From assembly GCF_015070855.1 (NCBI RefSeq), contig NZ_JADDIX010000092.1, forward strand, positions 45,675-109,674: a DNA stretch of 64,000 nt, given 5' to 3'. The notes beneath the pieces were generated by a model. It worked only from the letters and a program-made list of their open reading frames with translations, was not told the origin of the DNA and did no database searches. Position 1 is the first letter of the stretch. The number at the start of each line of letters is the position of its first letter. The position numbers and the translations under genes are program-made. The stretch is from Pseudomonas lopnurensis. GTDB lineage: Bacteria; Pseudomonadota; Gammaproteobacteria; Pseudomonadales; Pseudomonadaceae. Shown here in pieces: positions 9,589 to 18,394 of the stretch.

Positions 9589-10368
9589 TCAGTGCTGCGC
9601 CTTGGGCAGGCTCCAGGGGAAGAACGCCTTCTGCAGCAGGCCGATGAGGTGGAACAGCGCCAGGCTGATCACCACCAGCATCATCAATGCGGCGAAGGCC
9701 TGCGGCACCTGGAACATCGAGGTGGAGAAGTTGATGAAGTAGCCCAGGCCCTTTTCCGCGGCGACGAACTCGGCCACCACCGCGCCGATCACCGCCAGGG
9801 TGATGGAGATGCGCAGCGCCGAGAACAGGTGCGGGATGGCGTAGGGCAGGCGGATGTTGCGGTACTCGCGGGCCTTCGAAGCGCCCAGCGAACGCGACAG
9901 CTCCACCAGTTCCTCGGGCGTCGCCAGCAGGCCGGTGACGCAGGACACCACGATCGGGAAGAAGGCGATGAGGAAGGTGATGAATACCCGCGGCAGGTCG
10001 CCCGCACCCATCACCACGACGATGATCGGCGCCACCGCGACGATTGGCGTGGACTGCACGATCACCAGCAGCGGATACAGCGTGCGTGACATCAGCCGTG
10101 AGGACGCCAGGGCGATGGCCAGCGGAATGCCGATCAGGATCGACAGGCCGTAGCCCATCAGCGTCACCCGCAGCGTGGCGAAGATGTGTTCCGACCAGGC
10201 GCCGAAGCCGACCTTCTGCGTCGCGGCGAGGATGGCGCTGGGCGAGGGCAGCACGAAGCTTGGCAGCTTGAGCAGGCGGCAGGCCGCTTCCCACACCAGC
10301 AGCAGGACGAGCAGGGCGAGCCAGGGCGCCAGGCGATCGGCCTGGGCCTTGAGTTTAATGGTCGGCAT
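9589..10368 (-). CDS. ABC transporter permease, NMT1/taurine/HMP type (module 1)
   Basis: A 259-residue inner-membrane permease of the SsuC/TauC/ThiX class (BPD_transp_1). The cytoplasmic coupling helix (EAA-like) reads SLGASKAREYRNIRLPYAIP. Start is placed at ATG 10368, which overlaps the ATPase gene's 3' end by 14 bases; an upstream in-frame ATG at 10410 would overlap more. It works with the ATPase at 10355-11158 and binding protein at 11163-12140. The class imports sulfonates, thiamine precursors or other small heterocycles. Confidence 0.9.
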   Translation of the reverse strand: MPTIKLKAQADRLAPWLALLVLLLVWEAACRLLKLPSFVLPSPSAILAATQKVGFGAWSEHIFATLRVTLMGYGLSILIGIPLAIALASSRLMSRTLYPLLVIVQSTPIVAVAPIIVVVMGAGDLPRVFITFLIAFFPIVVSCVTGLLATPEELVELSRSLGASKAREYRNIRLPYAIPHLFSALRISITLAVIGAVVAEFVAAEKGLGYFINFSTSMFQVPQAFAALMMLVVISLALFHLIGLLQKAFFPWSLPKAQH

Positions 10369-11158
10369 GGCGCGAGAAGACCTTGCGGCGGATGTGGTTG
10401 GCGAGCTCATTGAAACGCGGCTCCGTCAGGGTTTCCATCGACCGCGGGCGCGGCAGGTCGACGTCGATGATTTCCTGCACGCGGCCGGGACGCGCCGACA
10501 TCACCAGGATGCGGTCGGCCAGCAGCAGCGCCTCGGGAATCGAGTGGGTGATGAACAGCACCGTCTTCGGCCGCTGGGTCCAGATGTTCAGCAGCTCCAG
10601 GCTCAGTTCGTCGCGGGTCAGCGCGTCGAGGGCCGAGAACGGCTCGTCCATCAGCAGGATCTCCGGGTCGTGCAGCAGCGCCCGGGCGATCGCCGCGCGC
10701 TGCTGCATGCCGCCGGATAGCTCGTCCGGGCGCTTGTTGCCGAACTCCTTGAGCCCCACCAGTTCCAGCAGTTCCTCGCCGCGGGTGATCTCCTGCGCGG
10801 TGACGCGGCCGTACTTGTGGCGCATGGGGAAGGTCAGGTTGTCGCGAATGTTCAGCCAGGGCAGCAGCGTCGGCTTCTGGAAGACGATGCCGATCTCGTC
10901 GCGCGGGCCGTCCACCGGGCTGCCGTAGATGCTGACCTGGCCGTGGGTCGGCCTGACCAGCCCGGCGAGGATGCGCAGCAGCGTGGATTTGCCGCAGCCC
11001 GACGGGCCGAGCACCGCGATGAACTCGTGGCGGCCGATGTCGAAGCTGGCGTTGTCCAGGGCCACCACTTCGCTGCCATCGGAGGAGGTGAAGACCTGGC
11101 TGACCCGGTCGAAGCTGATGTTGGGACGCGGTGTGGCGTTCGGGGCTGCGGCGCTCAT
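10355..11158 (-). CDS. ABC transporter ATPase, NMT1/taurine/HMP type (module 1)
   Basis: A 267-residue cytoplasmic ATPase with Walker A GPSGCGKSTLL, signature LSGGMQQRAAIARAL, Walker B EILLMDEPFSALD and switch histidine in FITHSIPEA. It belongs to the SsuB/TauB/ThiZ class. The frame is open to 11269, but ATG 11158 lies 4 bases after the binding-protein stop and fits the family N-terminus. Overlap with the next permease gene indicates translational coupling. Confidence 0.93.
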   Translation of the reverse strand: MSAAAPNATPRPNISFDRVSQVFTSSDGSEVVALDNASFDIGRHEFIAVLGPSGCGKSTLLRILAGLVRPTHGQVSIYGSPVDGPRDEIGIVFQKPTLLPWLNIRDNLTFPMRHKYGRVTAQEITRGEELLELVGLKEFGNKRPDELSGGMQQRAAIARALLHDPEILLMDEPFSALDALTRDELSLELLNIWTQRPKTVLFITHSIPEALLLADRILVMSARPGRVQEIIDVDLPRPRSMETLTEPRFNELANHIRRKVFSRHADH

Positions 11159-11162
11159 GGCA

Positions 11163-12140
11163 TTACTCGCTGAGGCTGGAGTCGACGGCGCTGGCCGGAT
11201 CGAGGCTGTCGAGGGCCATGCCCTGCGCCCTGGCGACCCATTCCCAGGTGGTGGCCAGGCGCTGGGCATCGAAGCCCGTGCCTTCGGCGGCGCTGATCTC
11301 GTTCTGCATCAGTGGCACCGAGGCGGCGAACTGTTCTTCGGCCTGCTGCTCGTCGACCTCGGCGACCATCTTCTTCAATGCCGCGGCGGCGGCGGCCGGA
11401 TCGGCAATGGCGTTCTGCTGGGCCTGCTGGTAGGCCTTGACGAACTTCTTCGCCACCTCGGGATTGTTCTTGACGAAGCGCTGCGAGGCCACCAGCGACA
11501 GGCCATAGCCCTCGAAGCCGTATTCGGACCAGGGGATGGTCTTCAGCGTCTTGTCCGCTTCGCCGAGCGCGCGGACGAAGCCGGGCGCCACGGTCAGCCA
11601 GTTGATGGTGGCGTCGACCTTGCCGGTGGCGAGCATCGGTGCCAGCGCGCCCGGGTCGAGCTTGAGCAGCTTGACGCTGTTCGGGTCGATGCCGTTGCGT
11701 TCCAGCAGCAGCGGCCAGACCACGTTGGAAGCCGAGAAGGTCGGGGTGGCGACCGTCTTGCCGACAATGTCCTTGAACGACTCGATACCCGAACCTTCGG
11801 TGGTGAAGAAGGCATCCGGCTGCTTGTTGTAGATCGGCGCGACCGCCACCACCGGTACGTCGCCCTGGGCCTTGGCCTGCAGCAGCGAAGCCAGGCCGGC
11901 GGAGCCGAAGTCGGCGCTGTTGGTGGCCAGCTTGGTCACCACGTCGTTGCCGCCGCGGGCGCTGGCGATTTCCACTTCGATGCCTTCGGCGGCGAACAGC
12001 CCCTGCTCGACGCCGAGGTAGATCGCCGCCTTGTCGCCGGCCGGCAGCCAGTCGTTGAGCCAGCGCACCTTGTCGGCGGCCAGCGCGGCATTGGAGCACA
12101 GGGCCAGCAGGGCGCTGGCGATCAGGGTTTTCTTGAACAT
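11163..12140 (-). CDS. ABC transporter substrate-binding protein, NMT1/THI5-like (module 1)
   Basis: A 325-residue periplasmic binding protein. Residues 1-22 form a signal peptide (MFKKTLIASALLAL core, cleavage after NAALAA). The mature part opens with VRWLNDWLPAGDKAAIYLGV, the usual beginning of NMT1/THI5-like proteins that bind thiamine precursors, riboflavin, nitrate or aromatic heterocycles. The start at 12140 is fixed by the signal peptide and an AGGAGCTTTCCC site just upstream; the longer open frame to 12602 lies within the hydrolase gene. It supplies the ligand to the permease and ATPase downstream. The ligand may be a nucleobase-like compound, judging from the deaminase in the operon (inference). 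Confidence 0.92.
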   Translation of the reverse strand: MFKKTLIASALLALCSNAALAADKVRWLNDWLPAGDKAAIYLGVEQGLFAAEGIEVEIASARGGNDVVTKLATNSADFGSAGLASLLQAKAQGDVPVVAVAPIYNKQPDAFFTTEGSGIESFKDIVGKTVATPTFSASNVVWPLLLERNGIDPNSVKLLKLDPGALAPMLATGKVDATINWLTVAPGFVRALGEADKTLKTIPWSEYGFEGYGLSLVASQRFVKNNPEVAKKFVKAYQQAQQNAIADPAAAAAALKKMVAEVDEQQAEEQFAASVPLMQNEISAAEGTGFDAQRLATTWEWVARAQGMALDSLDPASAVDSSLSE

Positions 12141-12187
12141 GGGAAAGCTCCTTGAGGTTGGCCGGTAAGGGCCATGCAATAAACGCG

Positions 12188-12937
12188 TCAGAGAACGGGG
12201 TGCGGATGGCGGGCGAAGAAATCCAGCAGGGCGGCGAGCAATGCCTCGGGGGCGGCCAGCTGCGGCGCGTGGCCGCAATCGAGCGGCACCCGCTCGGCGC
12301 CGGGCACCAACTGCTGCATGCGTTGCTGCACCCGCGGCAGTACCGAGCGGTCCCGCGTCGCTTCGAGGTACAGGCGCGGCAGGCGGCCGAAGCGCCCGGC
12401 CGTCCACTGCGCGGCGATATCGCGACCGCCGTCGGGCTGCACCGTCAGGCGGCGCGCCGCGTCCAGGGCGGCCTGTGCCGGTGCGTCGTGGAAGAACACC
12501 GCGCAGGCGGCGTCGCTGGGTACCCGGCTGCCGCCCGCCACGGGCTCGAGGTACGGGCCGATGCCGCTGACTTCGGGGAAGTCGCGGCTCATCTCGGCAC
12601 ACAATTCGCCGAAGCCTTTGCCGCTGGGCAGCATCATCCCGGCAACATAGGCGACTCCGGCGATGCGTTCGGCGTAGCGCTCGGCCACGGCGGTGGCGGT
12701 GACTCCGCCGCCGGAATGGCCGACCAGGTGCACTGGCCCGTCCAGCGTTTCGATCAGCGCGCCGACGTGTTCGACGTAGCGTTCGAGCGAAACCTCGGCG
12801 AGCGGCGTGGCGTCGCTGCCATTGCCCGGCAGGTCGAGCGCATGCGGCTCATGACCGGCGCTGCGCAGGCCGTCCTGCAGCGAGTCCCAGACCCAGCTGC
12901 CGGCCCAGGCACCGTGGATGAGGACGATGTCAGCCAT
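12188..12937 (-). CDS. alpha/beta hydrolase
   Basis: A 249-residue alpha/beta-fold hydrolase. The oxyanion region IHGAWAGSWVW is at residues 7-17, the nucleophile S75 is in GHSGGG, and the C-terminal catalytic histidine is in DCGHAP near residue 222. The N-terminal pattern resembles the plant esterase/hydroxynitrile-lyase-like group (EstC-type). It overlaps the upstream oxygenase gene by 8 bases and precedes the binding-protein gene by 47 bases, so it belongs to the module-1 operon. It may cleave an ester or amide formed or exposed by the oxygenase; the substrate is unknown. Confidence 0.88.
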   Translation of the reverse strand: MADIVLIHGAWAGSWVWDSLQDGLRSAGHEPHALDLPGNGSDATPLAEVSLERYVEHVGALIETLDGPVHLVGHSGGGVTATAVAERYAERIAGVAYVAGMMLPSGKGFGELCAEMSRDFPEVSGIGPYLEPVAGGSRVPSDAACAVFFHDAPAQAALDAARRLTVQPDGGRDIAAQWTAGRFGRLPRLYLEATRDRSVLPRVQQRMQQLVPGAERVPLDCGHAPQLAAPEALLAALLDFFARHPHPVL

Positions 12938-13910
12938 AGGTCCTCCGGTACATCTCGCGGTGGTGCTCTTCCACCGTCACGGCGGGATAGCGTGGCGTCT
13001 CGCCCGGTGCGAGGCAGACCGGCAGGCACTCGACCAGGTGGTCCGGGTTGCCGCTGAAGAAGAACGGCACGCTGTAGCGCTCGCGCCCGGAAACGTTCAC
13101 CACCCGGTGCAGCGTCGAGCGGTACTGGTCGTTGGTCCAGCGGGCGATCATGTCGCCGAGGTTGATCACGTAGGTGCCGGGCACCGGCTCGGCGTGAATC
13201 CAGCTTTCGCTGTGGCGATCCCAGACCTGCAGGCCGGGGTTCTGATCCTGCAGCAGCAGCGTCAGGCCGCCGAAGTCGGTGTGCGCGCCGCAGCCCTTTT
13301 CGCCGGGCGCGGCATTGGCCGGCTGCGGTGGGTAGTGCAGCAGGCGCAGGGTGCTCATGGAATCGCGGCAGAAGCCGGCGAAATAGTCCTCGGGCAGTTG
13401 CAACGATAGTGCAATGGCGCCCATCAAACGCGTTGCCAGTGCGTTCATCGCGTCGCGGTAACGCTCCATCGCCGGGCGAAAGGCGGGAAGCTCGCCGGGC
13501 CATTGATTGGCGCCGTGGTTGAAGCGCCCGGCCTGTACGCGCGGGTCGGCCTCGGCCAGCTCCTCGCCGATGTAGAAGCCCTCCTTGAGATCGGCCGGCG
13601 CCCCGGCCTCCAGCACCTGCCCACGCAGCGGCTCGTAGCCGCGGTTGGCTTTCGAGAGGGCCTTGTCCAGCGTGCGCTTGGCCGCCTCCGGCTGGGCGAA
13701 GAAGGCCTGGGCCTGCTCGAACACCGCCTGCTGCAGCGCCGGGTCGACGCCATGGTTGGCGATACAGAAGAAACCGACCTCGCGACAGGCTGCGCCGATT
13801 CGTTCGGCGACGGCGGCGCGCTCGGCGAGTTCGGCGGAGAACAACCCGGCGATATCGATCAGCGGCAGCGCGGCGGCTTCGAGATGGCGGGCGGAAAGGG
13901 CATCGGTCAT
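12930..13910 (-). CDS. isopenicillin N synthase-family 2OG-Fe(II) oxygenase (module 1)
   Basis: A 326-residue non-haem iron oxygenase. The N-terminal DIOX_N part starts LPLIDIAGLF; the catalytic part has iron ligands H210-x-D212 and H268 and the 2-oxoglutarate-binding R278-x-S280. It probably hydroxylates or dealkylates a small molecule with 2-oxoglutarate and O2. It is the first gene of the module-1 operon (oxygenase, hydrolase, binding protein, ATPase, permease, deaminase). A second family member occurs in module 2 at 35463, with the same ligand set, in an equivalent context. It is not a penicillin biosynthesis gene: no ACV synthetase is present. Confidence 0.9.
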   Translation of the reverse strand: MTDALSARHLEAAALPLIDIAGLFSAELAERAAVAERIGAACREVGFFCIANHGVDPALQQAVFEQAQAFFAQPEAAKRTLDKALSKANRGYEPLRGQVLEAGAPADLKEGFYIGEELAEADPRVQAGRFNHGANQWPGELPAFRPAMERYRDAMNALATRLMGAIALSLQLPEDYFAGFCRDSMSTLRLLHYPPQPANAAPGEKGCGAHTDFGGLTLLLQDQNPGLQVWDRHSESWIHAEPVPGTYVINLGDMIARWTNDQYRSTLHRVVNVSGRERYSVPFFFSGNPDHLVECLPVCLAPGETPRYPAVTVEEHHREMYRRTYG

Positions 13911-14204
13911 GGCTGTTTTCCTGCTTGGCCGGCGGCGGGATGGCGGCCGGCGAACGCAGTATCCGGCGCGCTGCCTGTGCGCAAAAGCAGAGAATATCGA
14001 GCATGCCGATGCTGTTTCGGCAGCGGGGTGCGATGCGTCGAAGCGGGGCGATCAGTGACCCTGAATGGTGCGTGGTGAAGGGCGCGGCGGCGCTTCGATG
14101 TGCTCGGTGAGGAGCCCGCAGGCACACTGTCGGCGCCCTGTTTCGGGGCGTCTGGCGGGGTGATTGGCTGGGCTTATTTTTTTTTCGAGCAACAAGCCGT
14201 CGAG
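13911..14204. other. intergenic region upstream of module 1
   Basis: No gene is supported. The region should hold the promoter of the minus-strand module-1 operon, starting at 13910. It also contains a T9 tract (around 14176-14184) whose position does not fit a terminator for either flanking gene. I could not identify an operator or riboswitch. Confidence 0.4.
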
Positions 14205-14954
14205 CTAACGCAACGGCCGCGTCGCCAGTTCGAGCCCCAACAGCAGCAGGAACGCCAGAAAGCACATGCGAAATACCCGTGGGCTGATTCGCGTCCTGAT
14301 CCGCTGTCCCAGCCACATGCCGGCGAGGGCAGGCACGACGGCCAGCATGGACAGGCCGAGCTGGCCGATGCGAAAGGCGTCGTGCAGCGCCAGGCCGGCG
14401 GCGAGCGACAGCGTGGAGACCGTGAACGACAGGCCCAGGGCCTGGATCAGCTCTTCCTTGTCCAGCCGCAGGGCCTGCAGGTAAGGCACCGCCGGTATCG
14501 CGAACACCCCGGTGGCGCCGGTCACCAGGCCCGTGACCAGGCCGACCAGCGGCGACAGCCACGGCTCGACGCGCGCCGGGACCTGCAGCGCCGGCGAGAC
14601 CAGCGCGTAACCGGCGTAGACCACCAGGGCGATGCCCAGCGCCAGGCCCGACAGCAGTGGGTCCACCCGCGCCAGCAGCGCGGCCCCGGCAACGGTGCCC
14701 AGGACGATCCCCGTCATCATCGGCCACAGGCGCCGCAGCAAGGGCGCCAGCGCCGGCCCGGCGACGAGTTGCCATACATTGGTCACCAGCGATGGGATGA
14801 CCAGCATGGCGGCGGCGGTGGCGGGCGCCATCACGGCGCCCAGCAGCCCCATGGCCACGGGTGGCAGGCCCATGCCGGTGACACCCTTGACCAGCCCGGC
14901 GGCGAGGAAGGTGCCGATGAACAGCGCGAAGAGGAAAGGCGAGAGATCGTTCAT
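14205..14954 (-). CDS. TSUP family permease (TauE/SafE-like)
   Basis: A 249-residue polytopic membrane protein. The N-terminal FALFIGTFLAAGLVKGVTGMG and the second repeat beginning GLVTGLVTGATGVF are the two-fold related motifs of the TSUP/TauE-SafE family, which exports or imports sulfite, sulfoacetate and other organic anions. The frame is open upstream, but ATG 14954 lies at the start of the first helix, 85 bases from the divergent LysR gene at 15040, which probably controls it. Substrate unknown. Confidence 0.88.
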   Translation of the reverse strand: MNDLSPFLFALFIGTFLAAGLVKGVTGMGLPPVAMGLLGAVMAPATAAAMLVIPSLVTNVWQLVAGPALAPLLRRLWPMMTGIVLGTVAGAALLARVDPLLSGLALGIALVVYAGYALVSPALQVPARVEPWLSPLVGLVTGLVTGATGVFAIPAVPYLQALRLDKEELIQALGLSFTVSTLSLAAGLALHDAFRIGQLGLSMLAVVPALAGMWLGQRIRTRISPRVFRMCFLAFLLLLGLELATRPLR

Positions 14955-15039
14955 GTCGGCATTGGACACGGACGAGCGCTCGGGCACAATGCGGTTTTCT
15001 CGATCGAGCCTTCGGCAAATCCGAAGGCAGGGTGGGCTC

Positions 15040-15939
15040 ATGCGGATCGACCTGGCGGACCTGCAGCTGTTTCTCTGCATCGCCGATGCCGGCAGCATCA
15101 CCCACGGCGCCGCCCGGGCGAACCTGGCGCTGGCTTCGGCGAGCGAGCGGTTGCGCAACATCGAGGCGGACGCCGGCGTGCCATTGCTGCACCGCCACGC
15201 CCGCGGCGTGGTGACCACCGAGGCCGGCGAGGCCCTGGCGCACCATGCGCGCCTGATCCTGCACCAGCGAACCCTGCTCCAGGGCGAATTGCGTGATTTC
15301 GCCACTGGCGCGCGGGGTACGCTCCACCTGTACGCCAACACGGCCGCGCTCACCGAATACCTGCCACGCACGCTCGCCCCCTGGCTCGCCAGTCGTCCGC
15401 ACCTGCAGGTGGACCTGAAGGAGCGAACCAGCGTGGAAATCGTCCGCACGATCGATGCCGGGCTGGCCGAGGCCGGTATCGTCTCCGACGCCGTCGAGGC
15501 GCCCGGGCTGATCCGCCAAGCCGTCGCGGAAGATCACCTGGTGCTGATCGCACCCACCGGCCACCGCCTGGCGAGCCGCCGCAGTGTTGTCGCCTTCGCC
15601 GACATCCTCGGCGAGCCTTTCGTGGGGCTCGCCGCGAGCAGCGCCCTGCACGCCCACCTCGACGACCACGCCCGCGCCGTCGGCCGCACGCTCGCCTCGC
15701 GCATTCGCATGCATACCTACGAAGGGATCTGCGAAATGGTGTCGCACGGCATCGGCGTAAGCGTCCTTCCGCTGGGCGTCGCCAGACGCCTCCGCGGACG
15801 CCACACCTATCGCATACGCCCGATCATGGACAGCTGGAGCCGTCGACGGCTGTGCCTGTGTTACCGAGACTGGTCGGCGCTGTCCGCCCCGATGCAGAGC
15901 CTGTTGCTGCATCTGGGGCAGGGGACCGGTGGGGCCTAA
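15040..15939 (+). CDS. LysR family transcriptional regulator (next to TSUP permease)
   Basis: A 299-residue LysR regulator. The N-terminal winged helix-turn-helix spans residues 1-60 (DLADLQLFLCIADAGSITHG, then HRHARGVVTTEAGE), followed by the effector-binding domain. Although the frame is open from 14632, ATG 15040 matches the family start. It is divergent from the TSUP permease and likely regulates it. The inducer is unknown. Confidence 0.92.
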   Translation: MRIDLADLQLFLCIADAGSITHGAARANLALASASERLRNIEADAGVPLLHRHARGVVTTEAGEALAHHARLILHQRTLLQGELRDFATGARGTLHLYANTAALTEYLPRTLAPWLASRPHLQVDLKERTSVEIVRTIDAGLAEAGIVSDAVEAPGLIRQAVAEDHLVLIAPTGHRLASRRSVVAFADILGEPFVGLAASSALHAHLDDHARAVGRTLASRIRMHTYEGICEMVSHGIGVSVLPLGVARRLRGRHTYRIRPIMDSWSRRRLCLCYRDWSALSAPMQSLLLHLGQGTGGA

Positions 15940-15956
15940 GGCTATCGAACCGACGT

Positions 15957-16400
15957 TTAGGACTCCGGCAAATTCGCCTCAGCGAACCTCAGCAGGCTGG
16001 CGCGGGTTTCGTCGAGCAGGCGATCGGACAAGTCCGGATCAGCCACGCTACGCGATAGCATCAACGCGCCGACCATGGCACTGAGCGCCAACGCCGCATC
16101 CTGGCTGTTCTGCAGATGCGCGCCAAGCTGGGCGAGCCGTTTGTTGACCGCCTCGTCGGTCACTGTGCTGGCTTGGCCACGCTGGCCCAGTTCGGCGGAA
16201 ACCGTCGGCAGCGGGCAACCCTGCGCCGGCTCGGCGCGGTGGGTCTTTGACAGATAACGGCGAATGAAGGTAGCCAGCGGCTGGTCGCCGGACAGGCTGT
16301 CGAAGGTGACCTCGTCGAGTTCGCGCGCGCAATGACGCAGAGCCTCCTCGACCAGCTCATCCTTGGATTTGAAAGGCGTCGAATCACGATAGTTCGGCTG
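15957..16400 (-). pseudogene. TetR/AcrR regulator remnant lacking its DNA-binding domain
   Basis: The minus-strand frame ending at 15957 encodes TPFKSKDELVEEALRHC and then a TetR C-terminal ligand-binding region to AEANLPES. KSKDELVEEAL is the typical junction after the TetR helix-turn-helix. The roughly 45 residues of DNA-binding domain that should precede it are missing: upstream the frame passes into the 3' end of the GFA gene, whose stop is at 16440. No start codon lies before the remnant except an internal Met at 16163. A deletion has probably joined the GFA end to the middle of the regulator. It cannot act as a normal TetR repressor. Confidence 0.75.
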
Positions 16401-16439
16401 CTGGCGGCGACAGGGCTGCTCCGGATCGGTTCGCGGCCC

Positions 16440-16831
16440 TTACTCCTCAGCGCGTCCGGTCGCGTCACGATCGCGTTCGTATCGTCTGGCGAGCGCAAAC
16501 GGCGGCAACCAGGCCTCGCGGCGGATGGTCCAGATTCGTAGGTCGGCATCAGCTGGTCGGGAGCGTCCAGGGCGCCCAGGCTCACTTCGATTTCGTCTGC
16601 GCTGCGGGCGAAAACGGACGAGCCGCAACGGGGGCAGAAAAACCGCCCGGCGTAGTCGCGCGTTTCGCCCTCGATCGTCACCGCGTCCTGGGGAAATATC
16701 GCCGAGGCATGGAAAAGGGCCCCATGATGCTTGCGGCAGTCGAGGCAGTGGCAAAGGCCGACCCGGTATGGGCGCCCCGCTGCCTCGATGCGGACGTTGC
16801 CGCACAGGCAACCGCCGGTGAATCGGTTCAT
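16440..16831 (-). pseudogene. GFA (glutathione-dependent formaldehyde-activating) family protein, frameshifted
   Basis: The N-terminal frame from ATG 16831 gives a zinc-binding GFA domain: CLCG, CHCLDC and CPRCGS cysteine motifs, continuing to DQLMPTYE. At about 16540 the frame shifts by one missing base; the neighbouring frame continues WTIRREAWLPPF..RRYERDR to a stop at 16440, which is the expected family C-terminus. Without the shift the protein would be about 130 residues. All expected metal ligands are before the break. This is either a real mutation or a sequence error; the adjoining TetR fragment favours local decay. Confidence 0.72.
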
Positions 16832-16958
16832 GCTGCGTCTCCTCTGAAACCAAGGCGTTTCCACGAGTCCCGTCGGGCTTCCACGACAGGATGGACTTCG
16901 CAGACGGTCATTACTCGGTCCTTGTGAAAATAGCAGCCGGCTGAAGCGAGCGATGAGC

Positions 16959-17432
16959 TCAGCTGCGATCGCAGGATCGCAAAGGCGCCGCGTCCTGTTC
17001 GGACGGGCGCAGGTAGCGCTCGCGCAGCAGGTCGTAGATCCAGTTGAAGCACAGGGTGTAGGGCAGGAAGAACAGGATCAGGCCGATATCCAGCCAGAAG
17101 GCTTCGAGCAGGCCGATCGACAGCCACCAGGCGGCCAGGGGCACCAGCAGCACGATCAGGCCGAGCTCGAACAGGGACGCGTGCAGCAGACGCGCCGCCA
17201 GTCCGCGCTCGAATCCGATACGCGCCTGGGCCTTGTCGAAGAACAGGCTGAAGACCATGTTCCAGAGCATGGCGATGGCCGAAAACATCACGGTCAGCGC
17301 ACCGACATGCGCGAGCGGCCGCTCCATCGCCCAGGCCAGCACGGGGGCACAGATCGCGACGGCGATGATTTCGAAGGCGACGGCGTGGCCTATGCGTTCG
17401 GCAAGGCCGCGGTTGGCGGGAGCGCTGTTCAT
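16959..17432 (-). CDS. PACE family multidrug/biogenic amine efflux transporter
   Basis: A 157-residue protein with four transmembrane helices arranged as two bacterial transmembrane pair domains: RIGHAVAFEIIAVAICAP opens the first and RLLHASLFELGLIVLLVP the second. This is the signature of PACE transporters (AceI of Acinetobacter, chlorhexidine and short diamine efflux). The membrane-embedded glutamate in AFEII corresponds to the essential AceI Glu15. The divergent LysR gene at 17519 is the expected AceR-type regulator, with an 86-base shared promoter region. Confidence 0.92.
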   Translation of the reverse strand: MNSAPANRGLAERIGHAVAFEIIAVAICAPVLAWAMERPLAHVGALTVMFSAIAMLWNMVFSLFFDKAQARIGFERGLAARLLHASLFELGLIVLLVPLAAWWLSIGLLEAFWLDIGLILFFLPYTLCFNWIYDLLRERYLRPSEQDAAPLRSCDRS

Positions 17433-17518
17433 GGCTGATTCGCTACGATCGATGAGTTGCCGTTATAGTCATCGCAATCTCCGGCAACATCCAGTTGGCT
17501 GCCATCGGTTATCCCGAT

Positions 17519-18394
17519 ATGAACCTGTCCCCTGAAGCACTCGAATCCTTCGTTCAAGCTGCCGCGAGCGGCTCTTTCAGCGCGGCGGCGCGACGCCTCG
17601 GCAAGAGCCAGTCCACCGTCAGCGAGGCGGTCGCGCGGCTGGAGATCGATCTCGACGTCGAGTTGTTCGTCCGCGGCGCTCGCCAGTTGTTGCCGACCGA
17701 GGCGGGTCAGGTGCTGCTGGGCCATGCTCAGGACGTGTTGGCTGCCGGCGAGCGCCTGAAGCGCCATGCCGCGCTGCTCGCGCGCGGCCAGGAAGCCCGG
17801 TTGACCCTGGCGCTCTCGGATGCCTATCAGCAGAGCCAGTACGAGGCGCGCCTGTGCGAACTGGACCAGCGATATCCGGACCTCGAATTCGAATGCCTGA
17901 TCGCCGAGCGCGCCGACGTCCTCGACCTGGTCAACCAGGGCCGCGCGCACCTCGGGCTGCTCGCGGCCCAACCGCGCTACGCTGCCGAAATCGCCTCTGC
18001 CCGCTTGCCTCACGCGGCGGAGTTCGGCCTGTTCGTGCGCAGCGATCACCCGTTGGCGAGCCGGGATTCGGTCGATGCGCAGGCGCTGGCGCAGTGGCGC
18101 CGGTTGCGTTTGAAGACCGTGGTCGGCGGCGACACGAACGATGACGAAATGGGCACCGTCGGCTCGCGATGCTGGGCTGCCCCGGACTACATGCTGCTGA
18201 TGGAAATGGCCGCGCTCGGCTTCGGCTGGGCGATCCTGCCCAAGCCACTGGTGCAGGCCTATGCGCACGAACGGCTCGAGGAGCTGGCGGTGCACGGCTG
18301 GCCCAAGCAGGTGGCCGTGGATGCCGTCTGGTCTCGCCAGCGTCCGCTGGGACCGGCCGCCGCCTGGCTGCTGGATCGCCTCATCAAGTTTTGA
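17519..18394 (+). CDS. LysR family regulator (AceR-like), divergent from PACE transporter
   Basis: A 291-residue LysR protein. The DNA-binding domain is at residues 1-60 (LSPEALESFVQAAASGSFS, then SQSTVSEAV). An in-frame start at 17495 would add eight residues, but ATG 17519 fits the family better. By position it probably controls the PACE efflux gene in response to a cationic compound, as AceR does in Acinetobacter; that role is inferred. Confidence 0.9.
   Translation: MNLSPEALESFVQAAASGSFSAAARRLGKSQSTVSEAVARLEIDLDVELFVRGARQLLPTEAGQVLLGHAQDVLAAGERLKRHAALLARGQEARLTLALSDAYQQSQYEARLCELDQRYPDLEFECLIAERADVLDLVNQGRAHLGLLAAQPRYAAEIASARLPHAAEFGLFVRSDHPLASRDSVDAQALAQWRRLRLKTVVGGDTNDDEMGTVGSRCWAAPDYMLLMEMAALGFGWAILPKPLVQAYAHERLEELAVHGWPKQVAVDAVWSRQRPLGPAAAWLLDRLIKF

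Noticed and set aside
9029-10294. 421-codon frame joining the deaminase to upstream sequence
   Set aside because: The upstream part lies antiphase within the permease gene. The deaminase domain starts at ATG 9499.
12930-13910. Isopenicillin N synthase proper (beta-lactam biosynthesis)
   Set aside because: Only the fold family matches; no ACV synthetase or other beta-lactam genes are near. It is a generic 2OG/Fe oxygenase.
14175-14185. T9 tract as intrinsic terminator
   Set aside because: No stable hairpin precedes it on the correct strand, and no plus-strand gene ends there.
12754-15912. Very long minus-strand ORF of 1052 codons across module 1, TSUP and LysR genes
   Set aside because: It is an open frame due to high GC, running through several well-supported genes in other frames, and has no coherent domain.
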